Shown here piece by piece: positions 13,937 through 22,819 of a DNA stretch of 64,000 nucleotides. Where the stretch lies: contig NZ_CATNVD010000017.1 in assembly GCF_951230155.1 (NCBI RefSeq), positions 1 through 64,000 of the forward strand. Reading direction: 5' to 3'. The translations under genes were made by a program, and so were the position numbers. The stretch comes from Parablautia sp. Marseille-Q6255 (GTDB taxonomy: Bacteria > Bacillota > Clostridia > Lachnospirales > Lachnospiraceae). The notes under the pieces are model-generated. The model was not told the DNA's origin. It made no database searches and was given only the letters and a program-made list of their open reading frames with translations. The first letter of the stretch is position 1. Each line of letters begins with the position of its first letter.

Positions 13937-14167
13937 ATGAGAGAGTTAGTTGAAGTAATTGCAAAGTCTCTAGTCGAAAATCCGGACGAAGTAGTAGTTA
14001 CTGAGAAAGAAAGTGGGAAGGCTCTTGTTTTGGAGCTCAAGGTCGCACCGTCCGATATGGGCAAGGTGATCGGCAAACAGGGGAGGATTGCAAAAGCAAT
14101 CCGCTCTGTTGTAAAAGCTGCAGCATCGAAGGAAGACCGGAAGGTGATTGTGGATATTTTACAGTAA
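13937..14167 (+). CDS. khpA: KhpA-like KH-domain RNA-binding protein
   Basis: About 76 residues, a single KH domain with the GKVIGKQGRIAKAI loop (GxxG). Homologues pair with KhpB/Jag and bind many RNAs in cell division and sRNA regulation. The second of two adjacent ATGs is preferred because AGAGGTGAG is then correctly spaced. It lies between rpsP and rimM as in most Firmicutes. Confidence 0.88.
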   Translation: MRELVEVIAKSLVENPDEVVVTEKESGKALVLELKVAPSDMGKVIGKQGRIAKAIRSVVKAAASKEDRKVIVDILQ

Positions 14168-14172
14168 AATCG

Positions 14173-14212
14173 ACTGCCGTGATTGATCATACGATCAGTA
14201 CGGCAGTTTTTT
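14173..14212 (+). terminator. intrinsic terminator after khpA
   Basis: ACTGCCGT pairs with ACGGCAGT, an inner GATC/GATC extends the stem, and six T follow. It separates khpA from rimM, so downstream expression depends on readthrough or another promoter. Confidence 0.85.
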
Positions 14213-14243
14213 GTATCATGGGAAAGAATACGAGGAGAAAATT

Positions 14244-14753
14244 ATGCAGGATATTTTACAGGTGGGGGCAGTGACATCGACGCATGGTCTTGCAGGAGAG
14301 GTCAAGGTGTTTCCAACGACGGATGATCCGAAGCGCTTCAAAAAGCTAAAGCAGGTACTCCTGGATACCGGGAAAGGCATGCGGGAGCTTGAAGTGATGC
14401 AGGTGAAATTTTTTAAGAATCTTGTGATACTGAAGTTTCGCGGCTGTGATAAGATCGAAGACGTGATGGCTTTTAAGGGGAAGAATCTTTACGTAACGCG
14501 GGAACACGCAGTGAAGCTGAAAAAAAATGAATATTTTATCGCAGATCTGATCGGAATGGATGTCTGCCTTGAAGACGGCAGTCATCTCGGAATGCTTGAG
14601 GAGGTTCTGCAGACAGGTGCGAATGATGTATATGAGGTGCGTCTGGAAGACGGCCGGGAGGTGCTGATCCCTGCGATCCGCCAGTGCATTCTTGAGGTGG
14701 ACGTAGAAGCGGGGCGGATGACGGTACATTTGCTGGAGGGGCTGCTTGAATGA
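14244..14753 (+). CDS. rimM: ribosome maturation factor RimM
   Basis: The 169-residue protein begins MQDILQVGAVTSTHGLAGEVKV, typical of RimM, with the PRC-barrel C-terminal half (LIGMDVCLEDGSHLGMLEEV; DVYEVR; VLIPAI). It helps 30S head assembly around S19. CGAGGAG precedes this ATG; an upstream TTG lies inside the terminator and is rejected. It overlaps trmD by four bases (ATGA). Confidence 0.94.
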   Translation: MQDILQVGAVTSTHGLAGEVKVFPTTDDPKRFKKLKQVLLDTGKGMRELEVMQVKFFKNLVILKFRGCDKIEDVMAFKGKNLYVTREHAVKLKKNEYFIADLIGMDVCLEDGSHLGMLEEVLQTGANDVYEVRLEDGREVLIPAIRQCILEVDVEAGRMTVHLLEGLLE

Positions 14754-15541
14754 ATTTTTATGTGATGACATTGTTTCCTGAAATGATTGAAAACGGAATG
14801 CATACGAGTATTACCGGACGTGCGATCGCAAAGGGGCTTCTGTCTTTGGAAACGGTAAATATCCGTGCGTATTCTGAGACTGGAAATGGAAGGATAGACG
14901 ATTATCCCTATGGGGGCGGCGCGGGAATGGTGATGCAGGCAGAGCCGGTTTGCCGCGCATATGAGGGACTCGTGGAAAAAATCGGATCCAGGCCGCGTCT
15001 GGTATATCTGACGCCGCAGGGCAGAGTATTTGATCAGAGGATGGCAGAAGAGCTGGCGCAGGAAGAAAATCTGATCTTTTTGTGCGGACATTATGAGGGG
15101 ATTGACGAGCGTGTGCTGGAAGAGATAGCGACAGACTTTGTGTCGATCGGAGACTACGTGCTCACAGGCGGCGAGCTTCCTGCGATGGTCATGATGGACT
15201 CGATCTCAAGGATGGTGCCGGGAGTACTGAGCAATCAGGAATCCGGGCAGTTTGAGAGCTTTCAGGGAAATTTGCTGGAGTATCCGCAGTACAGCCGTCC
15301 GGCAGTATGGCGCGGAAAGGAGGTGCCGCCTGTTCTTCTGTCAGGACACCATGGCAATGTAGACCGCTGGCGGCGCGACCAGTCGATCCTGCGGACATTA
15401 AAAAGTAGGCCGGAGCTGCTTTTGGAGGTTGCATTTGATAAAAAGGACCGCAAATTCCTCCGGGCGCTGCTGGCAGATGAAGGAGACGAGCGCCTGACGG
15501 AAGAACAGAAGAGTTTTTTGACAAAACTTCTTGCATTTTAG
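14750..15541 (+). CDS. trmD: tRNA (guanine-37-N1) methyltransferase TrmD
   Basis: The 263-residue protein has the SPOUT trefoil-knot motifs: YLTPQGRVFDQ, FLCGHYEGIDERV and SIGDYVLTGGE. It methylates G37 of tRNAs with SAM to prevent frameshifting. The gene overlaps rimM. The C-terminal 20 residues (LTEEQKSFLTKLL) are a short tail slightly beyond the usual end. Confidence 0.96.
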   Translation: MNFYVMTLFPEMIENGMHTSITGRAIAKGLLSLETVNIRAYSETGNGRIDDYPYGGGAGMVMQAEPVCRAYEGLVEKIGSRPRLVYLTPQGRVFDQRMAEELAQEENLIFLCGHYEGIDERVLEEIATDFVSIGDYVLTGGELPAMVMMDSISRMVPGVLSNQESGQFESFQGNLLEYPQYSRPAVWRGKEVPPVLLSGHHGNVDRWRRDQSILRTLKSRPELLLEVAFDKKDRKFLRALLADEGDERLTEEQKSFLTKLLAF

Positions 15542-15559
15542 GAAAAAACATGATAAAAT
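15531..15559 (+). promoter_or_regulatory. promoter of rplS, partly inside trmD
   Basis: TTGCAT-17-TAAAAT spans the end of trmD. It predicts a transcript starting near 15566. Confidence 0.5.
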
Positions 15560-15565
15560 TATTTG

Positions 15566-15628
15566 CGTTGTGAGAAAGAGATGGTCCTCTGTTACAGATT
15601 GTATTAAGAACATCCGAGAATATAAGGA
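15566..15628 (+). promoter_or_regulatory. L19 leader-type autoregulatory RNA
   Basis: Between the promoter and rplS is a compact structured leader: AGAGATGGTCCTCT can fold, and GATG pairs with CATC 25 bases later. The words GATGGTCCTCTG and AAGAACATC resemble my memory of the L19 leader of Firmicutes, to which excess L19 binds to reduce its own synthesis. A covariance search would settle it. Confidence 0.5.
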
Positions 15629-15636
15629 GGCACACA

Positions 15637-15984
15637 ATGAACGAGATTATTAAGAACATTGAGGCTGAACAGCTTCGCGCAGACGTACCGCAGTTTAACG
15701 TAGGTGATACGGTAAAGGTTTACGGTAAGATCAAAGAGGGAAACCGCGAGAGAATCCAGGTTTTCGAAGGTGTTGTTATTAAGAAGCAGGGCGGAAGCGT
15801 CAGAGCTACGTTCACAGTTCGCAAGAACTCCAATGGCGTAGGTGTTGAGAAGACATGGCCGCTTCATTCTCCGTCAGTTGAGAAGGTAGAAGTGATCAGA
15901 CACGGTAAAGTAAGACGTGCAAAACTGACTTACTTAAGAGGTCGTGTTGGCAAACGTGCTAAGGTGAAAGAACTGGTGAAATAA
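15637..15984 (+). CDS. rplS: 50S ribosomal protein L19
   Basis: The 115-residue protein has the L19 signature ([46 protein letters not shown]). TAAGGAGG precedes the ATG. A strong terminator follows, so rplS is largely its own transcription unit. Confidence 0.97.
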   Translation: MNEIIKNIEAEQLRADVPQFNVGDTVKVYGKIKEGNRERIQVFEGVVIKKQGGSVRATFTVRKNSNGVGVEKTWPLHSPSVEKVEVIRHGKVRRAKLTYLRGRVGKRAKVKELVK

Positions 15985-15993
15985 TGAGTGGAT

Positions 15994-16034
15994 CAGGGAG
16001 AATTACATCGTGTGAATTCTCCCTGTTTGCGTTT
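15994..16034 (+). terminator. intrinsic terminator after rplS
   Basis: CAGGGAGAATT pairs perfectly with AATTCTCCCTG, followed by TTTGCGTTTT. Confidence 0.88.
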
Positions 16035-16077
16035 TGATGCCACAGTATCCGGCGTCAGACGGGGGAAGGAGTGTGTG

Positions 16078-16692
16078 ATGAAAAGGCAGAGACAAAGGCG
16101 CAGAGAGCCTGGCGTGATGGAGCTTGCGCAGCCGGCAGAAGCTGTGCCGCACAAAAAGAGATCCGTGATCCGCAATATATTTTTGTGGACCTTTGAGATA
16201 CTGGTTGTCATTTTGTTTGCGTACGTTGTAGTCTATTTTTTTGGACAGTCACGTACAAATGTCGGTCAGTCTATGGATGTAACGCTCTCGGGCGGTGATA
16301 CGGTGCTTTTGAATGTCCTTTCCTATCGGCTCGGTTCACCGAAAAGAGGCGATGTGATCTCATTTAAACCAAATGGGAGCACGACCGGCAGATCAAGCAT
16401 CAAGCGTGTGATCGGACTTCCGGGTGAGACGGTACAGATAAAAGACGGTATGATCTACATTGATGGTGTTGTATATCTGGAGAAAAAGAGTTATCCTGTT
16501 ATTACGAATCCGGGTATGGCAGCAGAAGAGATCACGCTTGGCGATAAAGAGTACTTTGTTCTGGGTGACAACCGGAACAACAGCGAGGACAGCCGGTTTG
16601 CCGATGTAGGACTGGTGCATTCCAGCTTTATTGAAGGAAAGGTATGGTTTGTCCTGTCCCCGTCAGAGCATCGCGGTTTTTTGAAGGAATAA
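16078..16692 (+). CDS. lepB: signal peptidase I, paralogue 1 (divergent)
   Basis: The 204-residue protein has a basic cytoplasmic N-terminus of about 30 residues, one membrane helix (34-55) and an extracellular catalytic domain. The Ser/Lys dyad is Ser65 in GQSMDVTL and Lys109 in IKRVIGLPGE; GDNRNNSEDSR is the conserved box E. Unlike its two neighbours, the residue two after the catalytic Ser-Met is not proline (SMDV instead of SMxP), and the N-terminus is longer, so substrate preference may differ. It cleaves Sec signal peptides outside the membrane. GGGGGAAGGAG lies upstream of the ATG. Confidence 0.9.
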   Translation: MKRQRQRRREPGVMELAQPAEAVPHKKRSVIRNIFLWTFEILVVILFAYVVVYFFGQSRTNVGQSMDVTLSGGDTVLLNVLSYRLGSPKRGDVISFKPNGSTTGRSSIKRVIGLPGETVQIKDGMIYIDGVVYLEKKSYPVITNPGMAAEEITLGDKEYFVLGDNRNNSEDSRFADVGLVHSSFIEGKVWFVLSPSEHRGFLKE

Positions 16693-16741
16693 GAGTACAG
16701 GCTGCCTGTGCCGGAGCCGGGCAGCGGAAATGGAGCAGTGA

Positions 16742-17593
16742 ATGAATTATCAGTGGTATCCCGGTCATATGACAAAGGCCAGGCGGATGATGCAGGAAGA
16801 CATTAAGCTGATCGATCTGGTGATCGAGCTGGTGGATGCGCGAGTGCCCGCCTCCAGCCGCAATCCGGATATTGACGAGCTGGGAAAGAACAAAGCGCGT
16901 CTGATCCTTTTGAATAAGTCTGATCTGGCAGATGAGCAGCAAAATCAGCTGTGGGCAGAATATTTCAGGAAAAAAGGATACTCCGCCGTAGCGCTCAATG
17001 CAAGAAATGCAGCAGGGATGAAGCAGATCCAGGCGGCCGTGCAGGAAGCGTGCAGAGAAAAAATCGAGAGGGACCGCAAACGAGGTATCATGAACCGTCC
17101 GGTGCGGGCAATGGTTGCAGGTATCCCGAATGTCGGAAAGTCTACCTTTATCAATACATATGCGGGAAAGGCCTGTACGAAGACCGGAAACCGTCCGGGT
17201 GTGACCAAGGGGAAGCAGTGGATCCGCCTGAACAGGAACGTGGAGCTTTTGGACACGCCGGGGATCCTCTGGCCGAAGTTTGAGGATCAGAGTGTCGGGC
17301 AGAAGCTTGCGGTGATCGGTTCGATCAAGGATGAAATTTTGCAGGCGGAGGAGCTGGCTTTATGGATCCTTGATTTTATGCGGGAAACGTACCCGGGACG
17401 GCTGGCGCAGCGCTATCAGGTACCCGAGGAAGGAACTGCGGTACAGCTTCTGGAGCAGATCGCGCATGTGCGCGGCTGCAAGCTAAAAGGCGATCTGCCG
17501 GATTATCCGAAAGCAGCAGCGCTTATTGTAGAAGACTTCAGAAGCGGCAGGCTCGGGCGCATTACATTGGAGCGGCCGCCTGCAGAAGAATAA
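16742..17593 (+). CDS. rbgA: ribosome biogenesis GTPase RbgA (YlqF)
   Basis: The 283-residue protein begins MNYQWYPGHMTKARR and has the circularly permuted GTPase order: LLNKSD (G4, about residue 57) before GIPNVGKST (G1, about 127) and DTPG (G3). It completes late 50S assembly. Between two signal peptidase genes, an arrangement common in Firmicutes of this family. Confidence 0.95.
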   Translation: MNYQWYPGHMTKARRMMQEDIKLIDLVIELVDARVPASSRNPDIDELGKNKARLILLNKSDLADEQQNQLWAEYFRKKGYSAVALNARNAAGMKQIQAAVQEACREKIERDRKRGIMNRPVRAMVAGIPNVGKSTFINTYAGKACTKTGNRPGVTKGKQWIRLNRNVELLDTPGILWPKFEDQSVGQKLAVIGSIKDEILQAEELALWILDFMRETYPGRLAQRYQVPEEGTAVQLLEQIAHVRGCKLKGDLPDYPKAAALIVEDFRSGRLGRITLERPPAEE

Positions 17594-17621
17594 GATAACA
17601 TATACGAAAGTGGTGAAGAGT

Positions 17622-18215
17622 ATGGAGAATCAGAAAGAGGGACAGAATCCGGAAAATGGCTCTTCCGGTGAAAAGAAAATGGACCTGAAAAAAGAGATTT
17701 TAAGCTGGGTGCTCTGGCTTTTGTTTGTAGTCGTGTTTGTCTATGTAGTGATCACGTTTGTCGGGCAGCGCACCGTTGTAGACGGCAGATCGATGAACCC
17801 GAACTTAAACGACGGCGACAATCTGATCGTTGAAAAGCTGTCCTATCGTTTTAAGGATCCGGAGCGCTTTGATATTATCGTGTTCCCGCCGCAGGGGGCG
17901 CCGAATGAGCATTATATCAAGCGTATCATCGGGCTTCCGGGGGAGACTGTGCAGATTGATACGGACGGAACGATTTATATTAACGGAGAAATCCTGGAGG
18001 AGGATTACGGACTTGAGACGATCCAGAATCCGGGGCGTGCGGCTGAACCTATTACACTGGGGGAAGATGAGTATTTTGTGCTGGGGGACAACCGCAACAA
18101 CAGTACAGACAGCAGGACAGAAAAGGTAGGAAATGTAAAGCGTGATACGATCACGGGGCGTGCATGGGTACGTATCTGGCCACTGTCGGATTTTGGAGTA
18201 TTAAAACATCAGTAA
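17622..18215 (+). CDS. lepB: signal peptidase I, paralogue 2
   Basis: The 197-residue protein has an acidic/polar N-terminus, one membrane helix (28-47), Ser57 in GRSMNPNL, Lys100 in YIKRIIGLPGE and GDNRNNSTDSR. All boxes are canonical. The ATG at 17622 is preferred to a GTG at 17610 that has no ribosome site. It follows rbgA closely and is followed by a third paralogue 17 bases later. Confidence 0.9.
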   Translation: MENQKEGQNPENGSSGEKKMDLKKEILSWVLWLLFVVVFVYVVITFVGQRTVVDGRSMNPNLNDGDNLIVEKLSYRFKDPERFDIIVFPPQGAPNEHYIKRIIGLPGETVQIDTDGTIYINGEILEEDYGLETIQNPGRAAEPITLGEDEYFVLGDNRNNSTDSRTEKVGNVKRDTITGRAWVRIWPLSDFGVLKHQ

Positions 18216-18232
18216 ACGGTGGGTGAGGAAAA

Positions 18233-18784
18233 TTGCGTCAGGCACAGGGAAAGAAAAAGAGCATATGGAAGGAAATGATAAGCTGGATTTTTTATCTGCT
18301 GCTTCTTTTTGGCGCAGTCTATCTGATCGTTCATTACGTTGGAGAGCGGACGCAGGTGCGGGGGGATTCGATGTACCCCTCGCTCTGCGATGGTGATAAT
18401 CTGATCGTAGACAAGATCTCTTACCGGTTTTCTGATCCCGGGCGTTATGATATCGTGGTATTTCCGTTCCGCTATCAGGAGGGGATGTTTTATATCAAGC
18501 GTGTGATCGGGCTTCCGGGAGAAACTGTACAGATCCAGGATGGAAATATCTATATTAATGGAAAAATCCTGAAGGAACCCTATGGAAATGAGCCGATCCG
18601 CAATCCCGGACTTGCCTCAGAGGCGATCACACTTGGCCAGGATGAGTATTTTGTGCTGGGGGACAATCGGAACAACAGTGCGGACAGCAGAGAGCCGAGT
18701 GTGGGCTGTATTTCACGGGAGGATATCATCGGAAGAGCTGTGCTGCGTATCTGGCCGGCATCCTCGATTGGTTTTTTGAATTAA
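18233..18784 (+). CDS. lepB: signal peptidase I, paralogue 3
   Basis: The 183-residue protein has one membrane helix (about 15-35), Ser46 in GDSMYPSL, Lys89 in YIKRVIGLPGE and GDNRNNSADSR. The start is TTG with GGGTGAGG six bases upstream. It closely resembles paralogue 2, so the pair likely arose by tandem duplication. Confidence 0.9.
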   Translation: MRQAQGKKKSIWKEMISWIFYLLLLFGAVYLIVHYVGERTQVRGDSMYPSLCDGDNLIVDKISYRFSDPGRYDIVVFPFRYQEGMFYIKRVIGLPGETVQIQDGNIYINGKILKEPYGNEPIRNPGLASEAITLGQDEYFVLGDNRNNSADSREPSVGCISREDIIGRAVLRIWPASSIGFLN

Positions 18785-18794
18785 TGAGGTTAGT

Positions 18795-19553
18795 ATGAAA
18801 AAGAGTATCAGTGAGATCAAAAAAGAATTTGCAATGGCCGACAGCGAGATGCTCCCTGCTCTGTGTAAGAGGTATGCAGAGGATGAGAGGGCAGGCGTTG
18901 CCGGCCTGATTGCGCAATATCAGAAAAAACTGGAGCGCCTGGAGGCAGAACGCAGCCGCCTGGATGCCATGCGCGAGTATGAGCGCAGATATGCCGGATA
19001 CGGTGTGGTCTGCGGGATCGATGAGGCCGGGAGAGGGCCTCTGGCCGGTCCTGTCGTTGCAGGCGCGGTGATCCTTCCGCAGGACTGCGAGATTTTATAT
19101 CTGAATGATTCCAAAAAGCTCAGTGAGAAGAGACGTGAGGAGCTGTATGAGGAAATTCGTGAGAAGGCTGTCTCCTGGGCAGTCGGTATGGCTTCTCCGG
19201 CCCGGATCGATGAGATCAATATTTTGCGGGCTACGTATGAGGCTATGGCGCAGGCAGTGTCGCAGCTTGCTCCCGCTCCGCAGGTGTCGCTAAATGATGC
19301 TGTCCGGATCCCGCAGCTTTCTATTATGCAGGTGCCGATCATCAAGGGAGATGCGAAGAGCGTTTCAATCGCCGCGGCAAGCATTATGGCAAAGGTGACC
19401 AGAGACAGGCTGATGAAAGAGTATGACGCCGTGATGTCTCAGTATGGTTTTGCATCGCACAAGGGCTACGGATCAGCGGCGCACATTGAGGCGATCCGCA
19501 AGTACGGACCCTCGCCGATCCACAGAAAAAGCTTTATTGGAAACTTTTTATGA
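18795..19553 (+). CDS. rnhB: ribonuclease HII
   Basis: The 252-residue protein has an N-terminal extension of about 70 residues like the Bacillus enzyme, then CGIDEAGRGPLAGPVVAGAV (Asp75, Glu76), LNDSKKLSEKRRE, and KGDAKSVSIAAASIMAKVTRD. It removes single ribonucleotides and RNA primers from DNA. Starts ten bases after lepB3. Confidence 0.96.
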   Translation: MKKSISEIKKEFAMADSEMLPALCKRYAEDERAGVAGLIAQYQKKLERLEAERSRLDAMREYERRYAGYGVVCGIDEAGRGPLAGPVVAGAVILPQDCEILYLNDSKKLSEKRREELYEEIREKAVSWAVGMASPARIDEINILRATYEAMAQAVSQLAPAPQVSLNDAVRIPQLSIMQVPIIKGDAKSVSIAAASIMAKVTRDRLMKEYDAVMSQYGFASHKGYGSAAHIEAIRKYGPSPIHRKSFIGNFL

Positions 19554-19583
19554 TGTTTTGCCGGAGGAGGATGTCAGATTCGG

Positions 19584-19997
19584 ATGCAGCGCATGAAACA
19601 GAAGAAAGCGGCCAACAAAGAAACACTGTGTAAGGCGGCACATCAAAAAACGAGTAACCGTGCGTCAGGGCTTGCGTATGAGAAGCGCGCCGCACAGTAT
19701 CTCGAAGCGTTCGGTTACCGGATTCTTTCGTATAATTACAGATGCCATCTGGGAGAGATCGACCTGATCGCGAGGGATGGCAGGTATCTCGTATTTGTAG
19801 AGGTAAAATATCGTGCGGATGCCCGGAAGGGATACGGTGCAGAGGCAGTGGATCTGCGCAAGCAGCGGCGTATCATCAACAGTGCGCGATGGTATCTGAT
19901 GGAGCACGGGTGTCCGGAAGATGAGCCCTGCCGCTTTGACGTAGTAGCATTTCTTGGCGGGGAGGCTGTGCTGATCCGGGATGCGTTTTCCTGCTAA
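19584..19997 (+). CDS. YraN/UPF0102 family protein
   Basis: The 137-residue protein has GLAYEKRAAQYLEAFGYRIL, GEIDLIARDGRYLVFVEVKYR, and YGAEAVDLRKQRRI, the PD-(D/E)XK nuclease-like core of the YraN family (catalytic pattern E-D-EVK retained). Function is not settled in the family; a role in recombination or repair is assumed. GGAGGAGG lies 13 bases upstream, rather far, so the ATG at 19593 may also be used. Confidence 0.85.
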   Translation: MQRMKQKKAANKETLCKAAHQKTSNRASGLAYEKRAAQYLEAFGYRILSYNYRCHLGEIDLIARDGRYLVFVEVKYRADARKGYGAEAVDLRKQRRIINSARWYLMEHGCPEDEPCRFDVVAFLGGEAVLIRDAFSC

Positions 19998-20047
19998 ACG
20001 TGCAGGCGGGCAGTGATACAGGAGAGTAGAGCAGGCGGAGACAGATT

Positions 20048-20944
20048 ATGACAGAAGAGAGAAGAACGAATAAGAAGACTCAGATAAGAGGAGACAGAAC
20101 GCTTTTTTGCAGAAAGGGCGGTGCACCTCTTTTGCAGGAAAACTGGAAGGACGGCGTCCTGTATCTTACCTTTCCCGGCCTTGATGCATGCGGGAAAGTG
20201 ATACATGGCTTTTCTACACGCATCGGTGGTGTAAGTGAGAACGAATTTGCACAGATGAACCTCAGTTTTTCGCGTGGAGATGAAAAAGAACGTGTCATGG
20301 AGAACTACAGGAGGATCGCCGCGACAATTGGATTTGACGCGAAGGATATTGTCTGTTCGGATCAGACCCACACCGCGAATGTGCGGGTGGTGACGGCACA
20401 GGACTGCGGCAAGGGCTATACAAAGCCGCGTGATTATACAGATGTAGACGGGCTTGTGACGAACGAACCGGGCGTAGTCCTTGCAACTTTTTATGCAGAC
20501 TGCGTACCTTTGTATTTTGTAGATCCGGTGCATGGTGCAGTCGGTCTGTCCCATTCGGGATGGCGCGGTACGGTGGGAGATATTGCAGGGGAGACAGTTC
20601 GTACGATGAACCGGCAGTACGGCACAGTTCCTGCGGATATCCTCGCAGCGATCGGACCGTCGATCTGTCAGGACTGCTATGAGGTCAGCGAGGATGTGAT
20701 TGTGCAGTTCAAAGAAGCGTATGAGACAGACTTGTGGGAAAAGCTGTTTTATGCGAAAGGAGCTGGAAAGTATCAGCTTGATCTGTGGGAAGCATGCAGA
20801 CAGAACATGCTTCGCGCAGGCATATTGCCAGAGCATATTTCGGTGACCGATATATGCACCTGCTGCAATCCGGATGTATTATTTTCCCATCGCGCTTCGC
20901 ATGGAAAGCGCGGTAATCTGGCGGCATTTCTTGGGCTGCGCTGA
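20048..20944 (+). CDS. pgeF: PgeF-type multicopper-like (YfiH/DUF152) protein
   Basis: The 298-residue protein has GFSTRIGGVSENEF, DQTHTANVRVV, ATFYADCVPLYFVDP, GLSHSGWRGTVGDI and a C-terminal CTCCNPDVLFSHRASHGKRGN. These carry the Cys and two His of the YfiH family. Members were described as laccases but act in Escherichia coli as editors that remove mis-incorporated residues from peptidoglycan precursors. The first 30 residues are basic and lie before the conserved domain, so a later start cannot be excluded. A terminator follows. Confidence 0.88.
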   Translation: MTEERRTNKKTQIRGDRTLFCRKGGAPLLQENWKDGVLYLTFPGLDACGKVIHGFSTRIGGVSENEFAQMNLSFSRGDEKERVMENYRRIAATIGFDAKDIVCSDQTHTANVRVVTAQDCGKGYTKPRDYTDVDGLVTNEPGVVLATFYADCVPLYFVDPVHGAVGLSHSGWRGTVGDIAGETVRTMNRQYGTVPADILAAIGPSICQDCYEVSEDVIVQFKEAYETDLWEKLFYAKGAGKYQLDLWEACRQNMLRAGILPEHISVTDICTCCNPDVLFSHRASHGKRGNLAAFLGLR

Positions 20945-20974
20945 TTATTTAACTTAAAAAGAAGAAAAAGAACG

Positions 20975-21009
20975 GGAAGCTTGCAGAATGGAAAGGCAAG
21001 CTTCCTTTG
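20975..21009 (+). terminator. intrinsic terminator after pgeF
   Basis: GGAAGCTTGC pairs with GCAAGCTTCC over an 11-base loop, then a short T run. It ends the housekeeping block. Confidence 0.8.
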
Positions 21010-21050
21010 TTATATATAGCAGTTATAAAATTCCTTCGTATTATTGAGAA

Positions 21051-21113
21051 AATGAGACAGAATGAGACAGAATCAGAAATTTGGTTTTGGTTTTCGATAT
21101 TCTGTGGTATACT
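21051..21113 (+). promoter_or_regulatory. promoter and direct-repeat operator of the sugar regulator
   Basis: A perfect tandem 10-base repeat AATGAGACAG (21051-21070) lies about 38 bases upstream of an extended -10 (TGG-TATACT, 21108-21113) with no good -35. Such a layout is typical of promoters activated by a response regulator bound just upstream; autoregulation is likely. Confidence 0.45.
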
Positions 21114-21233
21114 TGACATGGCATAAAACTCCTTGCTGTGTACATGCATTTTGACAGCTTAACAGCTCATATGCGAGTGAGTTTATGTCTTTTTCTGAGA
21201 AAAATGTACATTAGAAACATAGAGGAGAAAGAA

Positions 21234-22808
21234 ATGTATAAGGCAATTATCGTTGATGATGAGATGAAAATCTGTCAGTTGATTCGATGTTTGGGAAAAT
21301 GGGAAACGCTTCAGATAGAGATTATCGAATGTTGTCAGGATGGAGAAACTGCCTTGGAATGTATTTTCAGAGAACGCCCGGATATCGTTTTGACAGATAT
21401 CCGTATGCCGATTTATGATGGCTTGGAGATCATTCAAAATGTGAGAAAAGAAGGTCTGGAAACAGCTTTTATTGTCATCAGCGGTTATAAGCAGTTTGAA
21501 TATGCGCGACAGGCACTCCAGTATGGTGTAGTAGACTTTCTCGTGAAGCCGATTAACGAAGCTGACTTAAATATTGCACTGGAAAAGGCGATTGCGGCAA
21601 TCAGTGATATTCGGAAGCGTGAGGAAGCCGATTCAATTTTGCTCAATAGTGAGCGAAGAGAAAAAGAACAGCTTTTATCGAATATGGTATCTTTAAATGA
21701 AAATGAGAAAGTGTTCGAGAAATTGGAGAAAAGTGCAGAAAAAATACAGTTTGAGAGCGAAGTGTTTCAAGCGGTATTAATTAAGACCAACAGGCAGGAT
21801 CTGAACCAGACAGAGTCTGTGTTTTCTGAGAATATGGTTCATTTTGTAGAGGACATGTTTCAGATAGGGGAAACGATTGCAGTTGCACGAGATGGGGGGA
21901 TTTATATCCTGCTCAACTATAAAAAAGAAGAGGAACCTCTGATAAAAAATGGTTTTTATGAAATTTTGAAACACATCAAGCAGGAAAGCGATATTTACGG
22001 GCGATTTGAAGTGACTCTTGGTGTGGGATTGCCAGTTTATAATATTGGTCAGATGTGTCATTCTATACAGACAGCAAAAGCGGCCTGGCAAGAACGCATC
22101 ATCCGAAATGAACGCGAAGTGATTGAATATGGGAGATTAATACAGTCAGAGGAAAAATGCAGGGCATATTTGCAGGATGAAGATTGGAAGGAGCTAAGGC
22201 GCTTTTTGGAAAACTGTGATGTGAATGGTATCAAAATGGTATTACGGACGATGGAAGCAGGCGTTGGGCGGGCGAACCGTATTAGTGTGCAGGTATTGTT
22301 AGAAGAGGTTAAGCAGATTATTATTATGGTACAGAAGCAGATCAGTGACGATGAAGCGGATTGCAGCAAGGCAGTAGAAAGCATTTTTGAAGAAATGCGA
22401 TTGTGTAATACAGTTTCGGATCTGTTTTTGCGATTAACACATTTTTCCGTTACACGTATTCAAGCGTACCATGAAGAAAAAATGATGGCGAAAAAAATGC
22501 CGGTACTTGCGGCAGAAAAATTTTTGGCCCAGAATTATATGAAAGATATTTCACTGGAGGATATGGCAGAGCAGGTAGATTTGAGCCCTACATACTTTTC
22601 AAAATTATTTAAAAGTGTGGAGGGAAAAAATTATATTGACTATCTGACAGAGCTACGGTTGGAAAAAGCGAAAGATCTTTTGAAGACTACAAATCAACCG
22701 ATTAAAACGATTGCTCTGGAAGTGGGTTATCCAAATGAGAAGTATTTCCACAAATTATTCAAAAAGGTTGTTGGAATTAAGGCCAGCGAGTACAGGAAAC
22801 TGCATTAG
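21234..22808 (+). CDS. YesN-type response regulator (receiver plus AraC HTH)
   Basis: The 524-residue protein has an N-terminal receiver domain (AIIVDDE; phosphorylation site Asp55 in DIVLTDIRMP; Lys in FLVKPI), a 270-residue linker and a C-terminal AraC-type domain (ISLEDMAEQVDLSPTYFSKLFK ... IKTIALEVGYPNEKYFHKLFKK). GAGGAGAAAG sets the ATG at 21234, 32 codons after an upstream in-frame one. It should activate the downstream sugar genes when phosphorylated by the kinase encoded 11 bases on. Confidence 0.93.
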   Translation: MYKAIIVDDEMKICQLIRCLGKWETLQIEIIECCQDGETALECIFRERPDIVLTDIRMPIYDGLEIIQNVRKEGLETAFIVISGYKQFEYARQALQYGVVDFLVKPINEADLNIALEKAIAAISDIRKREEADSILLNSERREKEQLLSNMVSLNENEKVFEKLEKSAEKIQFESEVFQAVLIKTNRQDLNQTESVFSENMVHFVEDMFQIGETIAVARDGGIYILLNYKKEEEPLIKNGFYEILKHIKQESDIYGRFEVTLGVGLPVYNIGQMCHSIQTAKAAWQERIIRNEREVIEYGRLIQSEEKCRAYLQDEDWKELRRFLENCDVNGIKMVLRTMEAGVGRANRISVQVLLEEVKQIIIMVQKQISDDEADCSKAVESIFEEMRLCNTVSDLFLRLTHFSVTRIQAYHEEKMMAKKMPVLAAEKFLAQNYMKDISLEDMAEQVDLSPTYFSKLFKSVEGKNYIDYLTELRLEKAKDLLKTTNQPIKTIALEVGYPNEKYFHKLFKKVVGIKASEYRKLH

Positions 22809-22819
22809 GAAGGAGCGCC

